Shown here: positions 30,046 through 38,397 of the stretch, piece after piece
Numbering within the stretch: the stretch's first letter is position 1
How the letters are laid out: every line of letters begins with the position of its first letter
Assembly: GCF_004124275.1 (NCBI RefSeq)
Contig: NZ_CP027218.1
Span: 3,537,501 to 3,601,500 of the forward strand
From: Pseudomonas sp. DTU12.3
GTDB taxonomy: Bacteria > Pseudomonadota > Gammaproteobacteria > Pseudomonadales > Pseudomonadaceae
Direction of reading: 5' to 3'
DNA length: 64,000 nt
Translations under genes and position numbers: made by a program
Notes under the pieces: model-generated
What the model was told of the DNA's origin: nothing
The model's database searches: none
Seen by the model: the letters and a program-made list of their open reading frames with translations, nothing else

Positions 30046-31260
30046 TTAGAAACAGGTTTCCATGCTTTCGATCACCGACAACTGCTCATCCACCAGCAAG
30101 CCCACTCGCCACTTGTCAAACGTCAGGCACGGGTGCGAAGTCCCAAAGGAAATGATATCGCCAACACGCAATTCAACGCCCGGCGCCACGCTCATGAACG
30201 CATGCTGATCCATCACCGCCGTCACCTTGCAGGCGCCGACATCGTCGCCCACCGCCGGCACAACGCCCGCCTTGTAGCGCAACAACGGCACCGGCAAGCC
30301 AGCGTCGTAAGCGACATCACGCTTACCCAGTGCAATCACCGCAAAGCCCGCTTCCGGCAGCGACTGCACATGCGCCCAGACTTCCAGCGCCGGGCGTAAA
30401 CCTTCGTGCAGATCGCTGCGGCGGTCGAGCACGCAGCACTGCGCTTCCTTATAGATGCCGTGGTCGTGCGCCACATAACTGCCCGGACGCAACACGCTGA
30501 GGAACCGCCCGCCGGCGTTCTGCGCTTCGAACGATTCGGCAATCAGGTCGTACCACGCCGAGCCCGACGCGGTAATGATCGGCTTGCCGATGGCAAACGC
30601 GCCGCTGTCCTGCAACTGCACCGCCAGACGCACCAGCGACGCGGCAAACTGCCGAATCCCGCTGACCGCGTGATCGCCGTGAATCACCCCTTCGTAACCT
30701 TCGATACCGGTCAGGGCCAGCGCCGGCTGTGCGTTGATCGCCTTGGCCAGTTCGATGACTTCCTTCTCGCTGCGGCAACCGCAACGGCCACCGACCACGC
30801 CGTACTCGATCATCACGTTCAACTTCACCCCACGCGAAGCGAAGAACGCCCCGAGATCGGCGACGTTGTCCGGGTGATCGACCATGCAATAGAAATCGAA
30901 CGACGGATCAGCCAGCAGATCGGCAATCAACGCCATGTTCGGCGTGCCGACCAGTTGATTGGCCATCAGCACCCTGCGCACGCCGTGGGCATAGGCCGCT
31001 CGGGTCTGCGTGGCGCTGGCCAGAGTGATGCCCCACGCGCCGGCGTCGAGCTGACGCTTGAACAGCGCAGGGGTCATGCTGGTTTTGCCGTGAGGCGCGA
31101 GTTGCGCGCCGCTGTCACTGACAAACTTCTGCATCCAGCGGATGTTGTGCTCCAGCGCTTCGCGATGCAGCACCAGCGCCGGCAGGCTGACGTCGCGCGC
31201 CAGGTGTGCGCCGATGGCAGCGTCGCCTTTTTCCCCGGCAGTATTGATGGCAGTCGTCAT
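30046..31260 (-). CDS. PLP-dependent D-threonine aldolase / D-serine dehydratase-like enzyme (candidate D-glucosaminate dehydratase)
   Basis: A 404-residue fold-type III PLP enzyme (alanine racemase N-terminal barrel, D-serine dehydratase-like C-terminal domain). The PLP lysine is in LAPHGKTSMTP (about 59), and metal ligands His and Cys are in TSHPCLTFDKW near the C-terminus. Members act on D-amino acids with a beta-hydroxyl. Because kdgK, RidA and a polar amino-acid transporter are adjacent, D-glucosaminate dehydration to KDG and ammonia is a plausible role. A D-glucosaminate dehydratase of this kind is known from P. fluorescens, but the assignment here is inference. The start at 31260 has a GAGGAG site. 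Confidence 0.8.
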   Translation of the reverse strand: MTTAINTAGEKGDAAIGAHLARDVSLPALVLHREALEHNIRWMQKFVSDSGAQLAPHGKTSMTPALFKRQLDAGAWGITLASATQTRAAYAHGVRRVLMANQLVGTPNMALIADLLADPSFDFYCMVDHPDNVADLGAFFASRGVKLNVMIEYGVVGGRCGCRSEKEVIELAKAINAQPALALTGIEGYEGVIHGDHAVSGIRQFAASLVRLAVQLQDSGAFAIGKPIITASGSAWYDLIAESFEAQNAGGRFLSVLRPGSYVAHDHGIYKEAQCCVLDRRSDLHEGLRPALEVWAHVQSLPEAGFAVIALGKRDVAYDAGLPVPLLRYKAGVVPAVGDDVGACKVTAVMDQHAFMSVAPGVELRVGDIISFGTSHPCLTFDKWRVGLLVDEQLSVIESMETCF

Positions 31261-31299
31261 GGTCGAACTCCTCACTTTCGCGGCCGCAGGCAGCCGCGG

Positions 31300-32064
31300 T
31301 TATTCGTTGATGCGCCGGGCGAGGCTATTGGCGCTCTCGATCAGCACCCGGCGATAGTCGTTGTAATTGTTCTTCGCATCGGCCCGTGGAGCGACGATGC
31401 ACAGGGTGCAAATGGCCACGCCGTTACGGTCTTTGACCGGGGCGGCGAAGCAATGGGTAAAGGTGTCGGCGACACTGTCGAAGGAGAAAAATCCGTCGAT
31501 GCCGGCCTGACGGATTTCCGCCAGAAAGCGCTCCAGCGGCAGGCGTTCGCCGTCGGGCAGGATGTAATCGCCTTCGTCGATCAGGTCGATGATCTGTTGA
31601 TCGCTCAAATGCGCGAGCAGCAAGCGCCCGGAAGCGGTCCAAGGAATTGGCGCGTTTTCACCGATATCAGAGGAAATGCGGAAATGCCGCTCGCCCTCCT
31701 TCATCAACGCCACCGTGTATTTGCGCCCGTTGAGCAGGCACATCTGCGCGGTTTCATGGGTCTGGCTGACGATTTCCTGCAAGGCGTGATCGGCCTCGCG
31801 ACTGAGGTCGAAATGACGCAAATGCGCCTGACCGAGGAAGTACAACTGGCGCCCCAGATAGACATGACCGTCCTTGCCCACCGGCTCGAGAATCCGTCGT
31901 TCGAGCAGGGATGCGACCAGTTCGTAGACGGTGGATTTCGGGCTGCCGATGCCGTTGGCGATGTCATTCGGACGCAACGGCTGGCCGATCTCTTTGAGGA
32001 AATCGAGAATATCGAACGCCCGGTCCAGACCGCGTGCCCGGCGCTTGATGGTGTCTTCGGTCAT
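31300..32064 (-). CDS. IclR-family transcriptional regulator
   Basis: About 254 residues with an N-terminal winged helix (LDRAFDILDFLKEIGQPLRP, then GIGSPKSTVYELVASLL) and an IclR effector domain ending with NNYNDYRRVLIESANSLA. The start at 32064 has a weak GGGAA site; ATG 32079 would add five residues. It lies just upstream of the D-amino-acid lyase and kdgK genes on the same strand, so it probably controls them and perhaps the ABC transporter. Sugar-acid effectors are common in this family. Confidence 0.88.
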   Translation of the reverse strand: MTEDTIKRRARGLDRAFDILDFLKEIGQPLRPNDIANGIGSPKSTVYELVASLLERRILEPVGKDGHVYLGRQLYFLGQAHLRHFDLSREADHALQEIVSQTHETAQMCLLNGRKYTVALMKEGERHFRISSDIGENAPIPWTASGRLLLAHLSDQQIIDLIDEGDYILPDGERLPLERFLAEIRQAGIDGFFSFDSVADTFTHCFAAPVKDRNGVAICTLCIVAPRADAKNNYNDYRRVLIESANSLARRINE

Positions 32065-32130
32065 TTCATTGGTTCCCATTCAAAGTCGCCGGATGGTAAC
32101 TGGCCCGTGAGGTTGTGTCAGTTGGATTGC

Positions 32131-32270
32131 TGCCCTCACCCCCCGCCCTCTCCCAGAGGGAGAGGGAGCCTGACTGTATCGATGCACATGTTGTGATCAG
32201 CCGCCAAAACCTGCATCGATACAGATCAGTCCCCTCTCCCTTGGGAGAGGGTTAGGGTGAGGGGCTGCGG
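32131..32270. repeat. Palindromic CCCTCACC/CCCTCTCCC repeat element
   Basis: CCCTCTCCC-AGAGGGAGAGGG on the left and CCCCTCTCCCTTGGGAGAGGGTTAGGGTGAGG on the right enclose an inner inverted repeat ACTGTATCGATGCA / TGCATCGATACAG. Similar sequence occurs at 58548-58708. It is a dispersed non-coding repeat between ridA and the IclR gene. Confidence 0.8.
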
Positions 32271-32290
32271 CCTAAGCAACGCAGCAATTT

Positions 32291-32680
32291 TCAAGCCTTT
32301 TTCTTGTACGCGATGCAGTCGATCTCGACCTTGCAGTCGACCATCATGCTCGCCTGCACACAGGCCCGCGCCGGTGCGTGCTCCGGTTTGAAGTACTCAC
32401 CAAACACTTTGTTGAAACTGCTGAAATCCCGTGGATCGTCCAGCCACACGCCGGCACGCACGACATCTTCCAGGCCATAACCGGCCTCTTCGAGAATCGC
32501 GATCAGGTTCTTCATGGTCTGGTGGGTCTGCTCGACGATGCCGCCAACGATAATCTCGCCATCAACCGCCGGCACCTGCCCGGAAACGTGCAGCCAGCCA
32601 TCCGCTTCAACAGCGCGCGCGAAGGGACGTGGCTGGCCGCCAGCGGCGGTGCTGCCGGTGCCGTAACGAGTAATGCTCAT
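32291..32680 (-). CDS. RidA-family enamine/imine deaminase
   Basis: A 129-residue RidA/YjgF protein. The conserved Arg lies in PARACVQA and the Glu in CKVEIDCIAY. RidA proteins hydrolyse reactive enamine/imine intermediates made by PLP dehydratases, releasing ammonia and the keto acid. That fits with the neighbouring PLP enzyme. A strong AGGAG precedes the start. It lies between the IclR gene and the ABC transporter on the same strand. Confidence 0.92.
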   Translation of the reverse strand: MSITRYGTGSTAAGGQPRPFARAVEADGWLHVSGQVPAVDGEIIVGGIVEQTHQTMKNLIAILEEAGYGLEDVVRAGVWLDDPRDFSSFNKVFGEYFKPEHAPARACVQASMMVDCKVEIDCIAYKKKA

Positions 32681-32711
32681 GGGTATTTCTCCTGATTACA
32701 AAAGTGAAAAG

Positions 32712-33509
32712 TCAGAACCGCGTGCTTTTCAGAAACTCAGCCAGACGCGGCGATTGCGGGCGTTCGAACAAGTCTTTGGGAGGCCCCTGCTCTTCGATCC
32801 GCCCCTGATTCATGAAAACGATCTTGTCGGAAACCTCGAAGGCAAACCGCATCTCGTGGGTCACCAGCAACATAGTCATGCCGTCTTCGGCCAGCCCCTT
32901 GATGACGTTGAGCACTTCGCCGACCAGCTCCGGGTCGAGCGCCGAAGTGACCTCATCGAAAAGCATCAGGCTCGGATTCATTGCGATCGCCCGGGCAATC
33001 GCCACGCGCTGTTGCTGACCACCGGACAACTGGCCGGGAAAGTGATTGCGCCGCTCCAGCAGGCCGACGCGCTCCAGCCATTTCTCGGCGAGCACCACGG
33101 CTTCGTCCTTGTGCATCTTCTTCACCTTCAGCAAGCCGAGGGTGACGTTCTGCAACGCGGTCAGATGCGGGAACAGATTGAATTGCTGGAAAGCCATGCC
33201 CGTCATCGCGCGATGCCGAGCGATGACTTTTTCCGCATGACGCACACGCTTGCCGTTGGCCTCGTCATAGCCGATGGATTCGCCATCGAGCAGAATCTGC
33301 CCGCCCTGGAATTCTTCGAGCATGTTCACGCAGCGCAGCAGCGTGGTCTTGCCCGAACCGCTGGAACCGATCAGCGTCACCACGTTGCCGCGCTGCATGC
33401 TCAGGTCGACACCCTTGAGCACTTCGACCGCGCCGTACTGTTTGTGCAGGCCACGGATATCCAGCAGCGGCTGGACGTTTTCAACGTTGGAAACTTGAGC
33501 TTGAGTCAT
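32712..33509 (-). CDS. Polar amino-acid ABC transporter ATPase
   Basis: A 265-residue GlnQ/HisP-type ATPase with Walker [10 protein letters not shown] (about 52), signature LSGGQQQR, Walker [13 protein letters not shown] and the switch His in LLVTHEM. It overlaps the upstream permease gene by four bases. It energises uptake of an amino acid or amino sugar acid by the two permeases and binding protein upstream. Confidence 0.94.
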   Translation of the reverse strand: MTQAQVSNVENVQPLLDIRGLHKQYGAVEVLKGVDLSMQRGNVVTLIGSSGSGKTTLLRCVNMLEEFQGGQILLDGESIGYDEANGKRVRHAEKVIARHRAMTGMAFQQFNLFPHLTALQNVTLGLLKVKKMHKDEAVVLAEKWLERVGLLERRNHFPGQLSGGQQQRVAIARAIAMNPSLMLFDEVTSALDPELVGEVLNVIKGLAEDGMTMLLVTHEMRFAFEVSDKIVFMNQGRIEEQGPPKDLFERPQSPRLAEFLKSTRF

Positions 33510-34168
33510 GGCAAGGCCACCCGCTTTTCAATGTGCCGGCCGAGTAATTCGATGCCGTAGTTGATGACGAAGAACAGAAAACCGGCGAACAGGTAGAACT
33601 GCAAAGTCATGAAGTTCCGGGCGATGATCTGTTGGGTGCTGAGGAGCAATTCGGCGACGCCGATCACCGAAAGCAAAGTCGAGGCCTTGACGATTTCGGT
33701 GGACGAGTTGACCCAGGTCGGGAGGATCTGCCGCAGCGCCTGAGGCAACAGCACGTAGCCGAGGGATTGATAAAACGTCAGGCCGATGGCTTTGCCCGCT
33801 TCCATCTGCCCGCGCGGCAACGCTTGCAACGCACCACGGACAATTTCTGCGACGTGCGAGCCGCAGAACAGCGTCAGCCCCAAAGCGCCCGCCTGAAACG
33901 CACTGATCTGCCAACCCAACGCCGGGGCCATATAGAAGCAGGCCAGCACCAGCACAAACACCGGCGTGCCGCGAATCAGATCAACGTAAAAGCGGAACGG
34001 CGCGCGCATCCAGAACTTGCCGTAAGTCAGCACCAGGCCGGCGACCACGCCAACCATCGTACCGAGCAGAATCGCCAGGGCCGACACTTGCACGCTGGTC
34101 AGGAAACCCTGCCACAGCGGCTCGCGCGCGACCCACAATTCATGTAACCAACTGGGAGATTCGTACAT
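33506..34168 (-). CDS. Polar amino-acid ABC transporter permease
   Basis: A 220-residue HisM/GlnP-type permease with about five membrane segments and the EAA loop [23 protein letters not shown]. The intracellular loop contacts the ATPase encoded next. It is the second permease of the operon, 9 bp after the first. Confidence 0.93.
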   Translation of the reverse strand: MYESPSWLHELWVAREPLWQGFLTSVQVSALAILLGTMVGVVAGLVLTYGKFWMRAPFRFYVDLIRGTPVFVLVLACFYMAPALGWQISAFQAGALGLTLFCGSHVAEIVRGALQALPRGQMEAGKAIGLTFYQSLGYVLLPQALRQILPTWVNSSTEIVKASTLLSVIGVAELLLSTQQIIARNFMTLQFYLFAGFLFFVINYGIELLGRHIEKRVALP

Positions 34169-34177
34169 CGCAGGCTC

Positions 34178-34840
34178 CTATCGGCGAATTGCCAGACGCT
34201 GCTCGAGGTAACGCAGCAGCAAGGCAATGAGGTAACAAGCCGCGACATACAGCGCCGTGGTCACCAGCCAGGTTTCGATCACCCGGTAGCTCTCGACGTT
34301 GATCTTGCGCGCGTAATAGGTCAGCTCCGGCACCGCAATCGCGGCGGCCAGCGAAGTGTCCTTGAACAGTGAAATAAAGTTGTTCGACAGCGCCGGCAGC
34401 ACGTTGCGCAGCATCACCGGCACGGTGACGTAAGCCTTGACCTGCCACTCGCCGAGACCGATCGCCAGCCCGGCTTCGCGCTGACCTTTGGGAATGCTCA
34501 GCAAACCGCCACGAAACACTTCGGTCAGGTACGCCCCGGCATACAGTGACAACGTAATGATGAACGAGGGGATCTTGTCTAGACGGATCCCCAGGCTCGG
34601 CAGTGCAAAGTAGATCAACAGAATCAACACCAGAATCGGCGTGTTACGCACCACCGTGACGTACACCGAGGCCAGCACCCGCAAGGCGCGATGCTTCGAG
34701 AGCAAGGCAAACGCCATCAGCAGGCCGATCACGCAGCCGATGGCGATCGACACCAGCGCCAGTTCGAGGCCCAGACCGAGCCCCGCCAGCAAGGTGTCGA
34801 AATCGCGCCACACGGCGGCAAAATTCAACTGATAGTTCAT
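34178..34840 (-). CDS. Polar amino-acid ABC transporter permease
   Basis: A 220-residue permease paralogous to the next gene, with the EAA loop REAGLAIGLGEWQVKAYVTVPVM and five hydrophobic segments. Together they form a heterodimeric channel. It follows the binding-protein gene by 51 bp. Confidence 0.93.
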   Translation of the reverse strand: MNYQLNFAAVWRDFDTLLAGLGLGLELALVSIAIGCVIGLLMAFALLSKHRALRVLASVYVTVVRNTPILVLILLIYFALPSLGIRLDKIPSFIITLSLYAGAYLTEVFRGGLLSIPKGQREAGLAIGLGEWQVKAYVTVPVMLRNVLPALSNNFISLFKDTSLAAAIAVPELTYYARKINVESYRVIETWLVTTALYVAACYLIALLLRYLEQRLAIRR

Positions 34841-34891
34841 GGTCAGCAGTACCTTGAGCGGGGCGACGACAATCGCCCCACTCTCACGGGA

Positions 34892-35743
34892 TCATTTGAA
34901 TTCGACTGGGAAACCGATGGCTGGCGACGGCAGATCGACGCCGAACCATTGCTTGAAGGAGGCGGCGTAGGTCGGGAACTCAACGCCGGTCATGGCTTCA
35001 TGCAGCGCGGTGTTGACGAAGTTCAGCCAGTCCTGATCGCCGCGTTTCACCGCACACGCGTAGGTTTGCGGACTCCACGCATAGGTCGGGCTGCGGTAGC
35101 GGCCAGGGTTCTGCACCATCAGGTATTTCACCGAAGACTGATCGGTGGCGGCGGCATCGGCGCGGCCGGAGTTCACTGCCTGATACATCAGGTCAACGCT
35201 GTCGTACTGATCGACCTTGGCCTTGGGTAGTGCCTGATGCACCAGTTCTTCGGCATACACGTTTTGCAGCACCGCCACGGTCACGCCGTCGCCAGCGGCT
35301 TGCAGATCTTCGATTTCCTTGTACTTGCTGTTGTTCGGCAGCAACAGGCCAACGCCTTCGCGGTAGTACGGCAGCGTGAACGCGACTTGCTGCGCACGGC
35401 TGGCGGTCACGGTGATGAACTGGCAGCTCATGTCGACCTTGTCGGTGAGCAGATTGGGAATCCGCGCATCGGACGACTGCACCACGAACTCGACCTTGCT
35501 CGGGTCGTTGAACAGACCTTTGGCGACGATCCGCGCGATGTCGATATCAAAACCCTGCAACTTGCCATCCGCACCCTGGAAGTGCCACGGCGCATTGGTG
35601 CTGCCGGTGCCGACAATCAATTTGCCCCGGGCCAGCACACTGTCGAGCTTGCCGTCAGCCGCCTGGGCGGACATGCCCATGACAGCGGACGAAGCCGCGA
35701 GAACAAAAACACACGCTTTGAACAAAGAAGGTCGGCGATGCAT
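34892..35743 (-). CDS. Polar amino-acid ABC transporter substrate-binding protein
   Basis: A 283-residue SBP family 3 protein. Residues 1-28 (MHRRPSLFKACVFVLAASSA...) are a signal peptide ending at AQA. Mature sequence shows LIVGTGSTNAPWHF and GFDIDIARIVAKGLF, typical of the amino-acid clade. The start at 35743 has GGAG at good spacing; a GTG at 35752 is less likely. It is the first gene of the transporter operon. Confidence 0.93.
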   Translation of the reverse strand: MHRRPSLFKACVFVLAASSAVMGMSAQAADGKLDSVLARGKLIVGTGSTNAPWHFQGADGKLQGFDIDIARIVAKGLFNDPSKVEFVVQSSDARIPNLLTDKVDMSCQFITVTASRAQQVAFTLPYYREGVGLLLPNNSKYKEIEDLQAAGDGVTVAVLQNVYAEELVHQALPKAKVDQYDSVDLMYQAVNSGRADAAATDQSSVKYLMVQNPGRYRSPTYAWSPQTYACAVKRGDQDWLNFVNTALHEAMTGVEFPTYAASFKQWFGVDLPSPAIGFPVEFK

Positions 35744-35973
35744 GGCAAGCACTCCAGGGTTGTTTTATTCCGCTATACCGGAACACGGTTTGTTACTACG
35801 GAATAGACAGCAGAAAGTGTGCCACAGGAATTCAAATAAATCCTGAGGCTTTAAATATTAAGAAAATTCAACGGGTTGGAATTAATCTTTGGTGGGGCAA
35901 GGCGATTCGGCTCAAACGGTTTTCAATTTGCGAAGCCTGGTCATGGGAAGTAACGCCACATTGAGGTGCAGCA

Positions 35974-36132
35974 ATGTGCGCATTCGAAGCAGATCATGGC
36001 CTGAGCCACTCATCGGATTTTCAGTTTGACCTGTCAGAGTTGACAGTTGTCGATGGCGATTTGAGGGGGCTTACTGACCTGGCTTTGAAAGCTCTCGTAC
36101 AGCTCATTAACCAGATCAATAAGGATGGATGA
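35974..36132 (+). CDS. Small hypothetical protein (52 aa)
   Basis: A 52-residue ORF with a strong GAGG site 7 bp before its ATG. It begins MCAFEADHGLSHSSDF and ends with an amphipathic helix (TDLALKALVQLINQINKDG). Its stop is one base before the start of the next gene, so the two appear translationally coupled. I recognise no family. The flanking 35753-35973 holds no gene. Confidence 0.55.
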   Translation: MCAFEADHGLSHSSDFQFDLSELTVVDGDLRGLTDLALKALVQLINQINKDG

Positions 36133-36133
36133 A

Positions 36134-36538
36134 ATGGCCAACTTGATAAAAAACGGGGATTTTTCCCAGCAAGGCACCCATTGGACGGCAAGCAATCCTG
36201 GGAATGTAAGTTACGACTCCGGCGACTGCGTTATTGCCCAGCCAGGTTCAATCAGTCAGGAAGTCCTCACCGCTAACGGACAGGGGGGCAGTTTCATGGT
36301 GTCAGCCAGAATGAAGACCATTCTCGGCTCTGCAGGTCGTGTCACCGTGCAGCCAATTCCTTCGGGAACCCCGGTTTTTCTGGATGTCCCAGGCGCTCAG
36401 GAATGGATAGTCAAGAGCACCATTATCACCGCACCAACGGCCACTATCGCGTTCAAGGTGACGTTGGCAGCCAATGATGGTGAAAGCGGCAAACCGGGTT
36501 CGTACTTCGCCGACCTAACGCTTTCGAAGTTAAATTGA
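36134..36538 (+). CDS. Carbohydrate-binding-module-like beta-sandwich protein
   Basis: A 134-residue protein that begins MANLIKNGDFSQQGTHWTAS, the usual opening of galactose-binding-like (CBM_4_9 style) domains. It continues with alternating beta strands to a final YFADLTLSKLN. It has no signal peptide or catalytic domain. The ATG at 36134 has AGGA 8 bp upstream, which favours it over ATG 36125. It is coupled to the 52-aa ORF. Its ligand and location are unknown. Confidence 0.7.
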   Translation: MANLIKNGDFSQQGTHWTASNPGNVSYDSGDCVIAQPGSISQEVLTANGQGGSFMVSARMKTILGSAGRVTVQPIPSGTPVFLDVPGAQEWIVKSTIITAPTATIAFKVTLAANDGESGKPGSYFADLTLSKLN

Positions 36539-36558
36539 TTCCACGGCGAAGCTGAAGC

Positions 36559-36592
36559 GCGAGTCAGTACCCAGGTCTGACTCGCTTTTTTT
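36559..36592 (+). terminator. Intrinsic terminator of the small two-gene unit
   Basis: A 9-bp perfect stem (36559-36567 with 36577-36585, GCGAGTCAG) with a 9-nt loop is followed by seven Ts. It lies 20 bp after the carbohydrate-binding-like gene. Confidence 0.85.
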
Positions 36593-36634
36593 GCCCTGTG
36601 AACGAGTGGCCGACGTATGAAAAAGGAGATTTCA

Positions 36635-37066
36635 ATGAATTCGAGCGCCCCTTTCGCTGCCCTGCCCCCGACTTATCGCAAGGCCCTGAAAACCTGGCGC
36701 CCGGTGATCCTGTATTTCGCCAATGAGCACTGCCCGGCGTGCGAATGGGCGGGGCCAATATTTCGCCAAACAGCCGAGCCCTATCGGCATCGCGCCAATA
36801 TCTACATGCTCGACACCTGCCAATCGCCGCGCCACCCGCTGGTCACCGGCACTCCCACAGTGCTGTTCTACAAAAACGGCAAACTGCTGAAAAAGCTCAA
36901 AGGCATCGGCAATGAAGATACCCTCGCGCGGGATTTCGCCCTGCACATCGGCAAAACCAAAGCACCGACCGCCCCGCGCAAACCACAGCATGATCTGAAC
37001 TGGTTGCGCCGCACTTTTCGTTCCCTGTGCACCGTCCCGCGTGCACATCGATGGAACTTTTCCTGA
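36635..37066 (+). CDS. Thioredoxin-fold protein with CPAC motif
   Basis: A 143-residue protein with a thioredoxin fold: PVILYFANEHCPACEW holds the redox CPAC pair (about 37-40) and GTPTVLFYKNGK the cis-Pro loop. The basic C-terminal tail after residue 110 is unusual. There is no signal peptide, so it is probably cytoplasmic. The start at 36635 has an AAGGAG site; ATG 36617 upstream lies partly over that site. A hairpin terminator follows. Confidence 0.82.
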   Translation: MNSSAPFAALPPTYRKALKTWRPVILYFANEHCPACEWAGPIFRQTAEPYRHRANIYMLDTCQSPRHPLVTGTPTVLFYKNGKLLKKLKGIGNEDTLARDFALHIGKTKAPTAPRKPQHDLNWLRRTFRSLCTVPRAHRWNFS

Positions 37067-37103
37067 AAGTGCCACCTAAGAGCCATCAACCGATGGCACT
37101 TTC
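37065..37103 (+). terminator. Hairpin after the thioredoxin-like gene
   Basis: A 10-bp perfect stem (GAAAGTGCCA, 37065-37074 with 37094-37103) overlaps the stop codon of the thioredoxin-like gene. The T tail is weak (TTTCGTTCC). It separates that gene from the exopolysaccharide operon. Confidence 0.5.
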
Positions 37104-37242
37104 GTTCCAAATCATCGGTAACAAACTAGCCTGAGGCCGGATTGGACAAGCTCCCATCCGGCTGCTTTCCTTTATTTCTCAGCAACAGAACACACGTCAA
37201 AGGTGCTTTTGCCCTGGCGTTGCCATGTCCCAGGAGGGGTCA

Positions 37243-38397
37243 ATGTCTTTCAAAGTCATGATGGTTTTCGGTACTCGTCCGGAGGCCATCAAAATGGCCC
37301 CGCTCGCTCGGGTTCTGCGTCAGTGGCCGGACATCCAACTGAACATCTGTTCTACCGGCCAGCATCGCGAGATGCTCACGCAAGTACTCGATGCCTTCGA
37401 ACTTTCGGTCGACGAAGACCTGCAAGTGATGACTCAGGGTCAGACCCTCAACGGTCTTTCGCAAAATCTGCTGGCGCAGCTGGATCAAGCCTATGCACGG
37501 GTCAAACCCGACATCGTGCTCGTCCACGGCGACACCACCACCAGCTTCATTGCCGCCCTCGCCGCCTTCAATCGGCAACTGCCCATCGGTCACGTTGAAG
37601 CAGGCCTGCGTACCGGCAACCTGCGCGCGCCCTGGCCGGAGGAAGCCAATCGGCGCCTGACCGGTGTCATCGCTGACCTGCACTTTCCGCCGACCTCGAA
37701 ATCCGCCGCCAACCTGCTGCGCGAAGGCGTGCCTGAGGACAACATTGAAATCACCGGTAACACCGTCATTGATGCCTTGCTGTGGATGCGCGCGCAACAG
37801 CAGCAAACCGGTTGGCACCCGGCAGCGGATTCGCCGTTGGCCGTACTCGATGATCAGCGCAAGATGATTCTCATCACCAGCCATCGACGGGAAAACCTCG
37901 GCGACGGTTTCCGCAACATCTGTGAGGCGCTGGCCGAACTGGCCGAGCGCTATCCGCAGGTGCAATTCGTTTATCCGGTACACCTCAATCCGCTGGTGCA
38001 GGAAGTGGTGTACGGCATGCTCGCCAATAAACCGAACATCTATCTGGTTGCGCCGCAGGACTACCCGAATTTCGTCTGGCTGATGGGCCGTGCGCACTTC
38101 ATCCTCACCGATTCCGGCGGTGTACAGGAAGAAGCGCCGGCGATCGGCAAACCGCTGCTGGTGCTGCGCGATGTCACTGAACGGCCATCGGTGCTGGAAA
38201 GCGGCACCATGCTGCTGGTCGGCACCGACAAGGCCCGCATCGTCAAGGAAGCCGCACAACTGCTCGACGACGAAGAGACCTATACGCGCATGAGCCGTGT
38301 GCATTTCCCTTATGGCGATGGCCACGCCAGCGAATTGATTGCCACCCGCCTCCACGCCTGGCTGAGCACTCGCTCGGCGGCGGGTGAAGGGGTATGA
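37243..38397 (+). CDS. wecB: UDP-N-acetylglucosamine 2-epimerase (WecB family)
   Basis: A 384-residue non-hydrolysing UDP-GlcNAc 2-epimerase that makes UDP-ManNAc. It has FGTRPEAIKMAPLARV at the N-terminus, VHGDTTTSF, GHVEAGLRTGN, TSHRRENLG and DSGGVQEEAP. The start at 37243 has an AGGAGG site. It overlaps the next gene (NfrB-like glycosyltransferase) by four bases (ATGA), so the product probably supplies the sugar donor for that enzyme. In E. coli the Nfr system depends on WecB. It is the first gene of a five-gene operon. Confidence 0.94.
   Translation: MSFKVMMVFGTRPEAIKMAPLARVLRQWPDIQLNICSTGQHREMLTQVLDAFELSVDEDLQVMTQGQTLNGLSQNLLAQLDQAYARVKPDIVLVHGDTTTSFIAALAAFNRQLPIGHVEAGLRTGNLRAPWPEEANRRLTGVIADLHFPPTSKSAANLLREGVPEDNIEITGNTVIDALLWMRAQQQQTGWHPAADSPLAVLDDQRKMILITSHRRENLGDGFRNICEALAELAERYPQVQFVYPVHLNPLVQEVVYGMLANKPNIYLVAPQDYPNFVWLMGRAHFILTDSGGVQEEAPAIGKPLLVLRDVTERPSVLESGTMLLVGTDKARIVKEAAQLLDDEETYTRMSRVHFPYGDGHASELIATRLHAWLSTRSAAGEGV

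Noticed and set aside
32131..32270. CRISPR-like repeats
   Set aside because: Only one palindromic element with no regular spacers; it matches a dispersed intergenic repeat.
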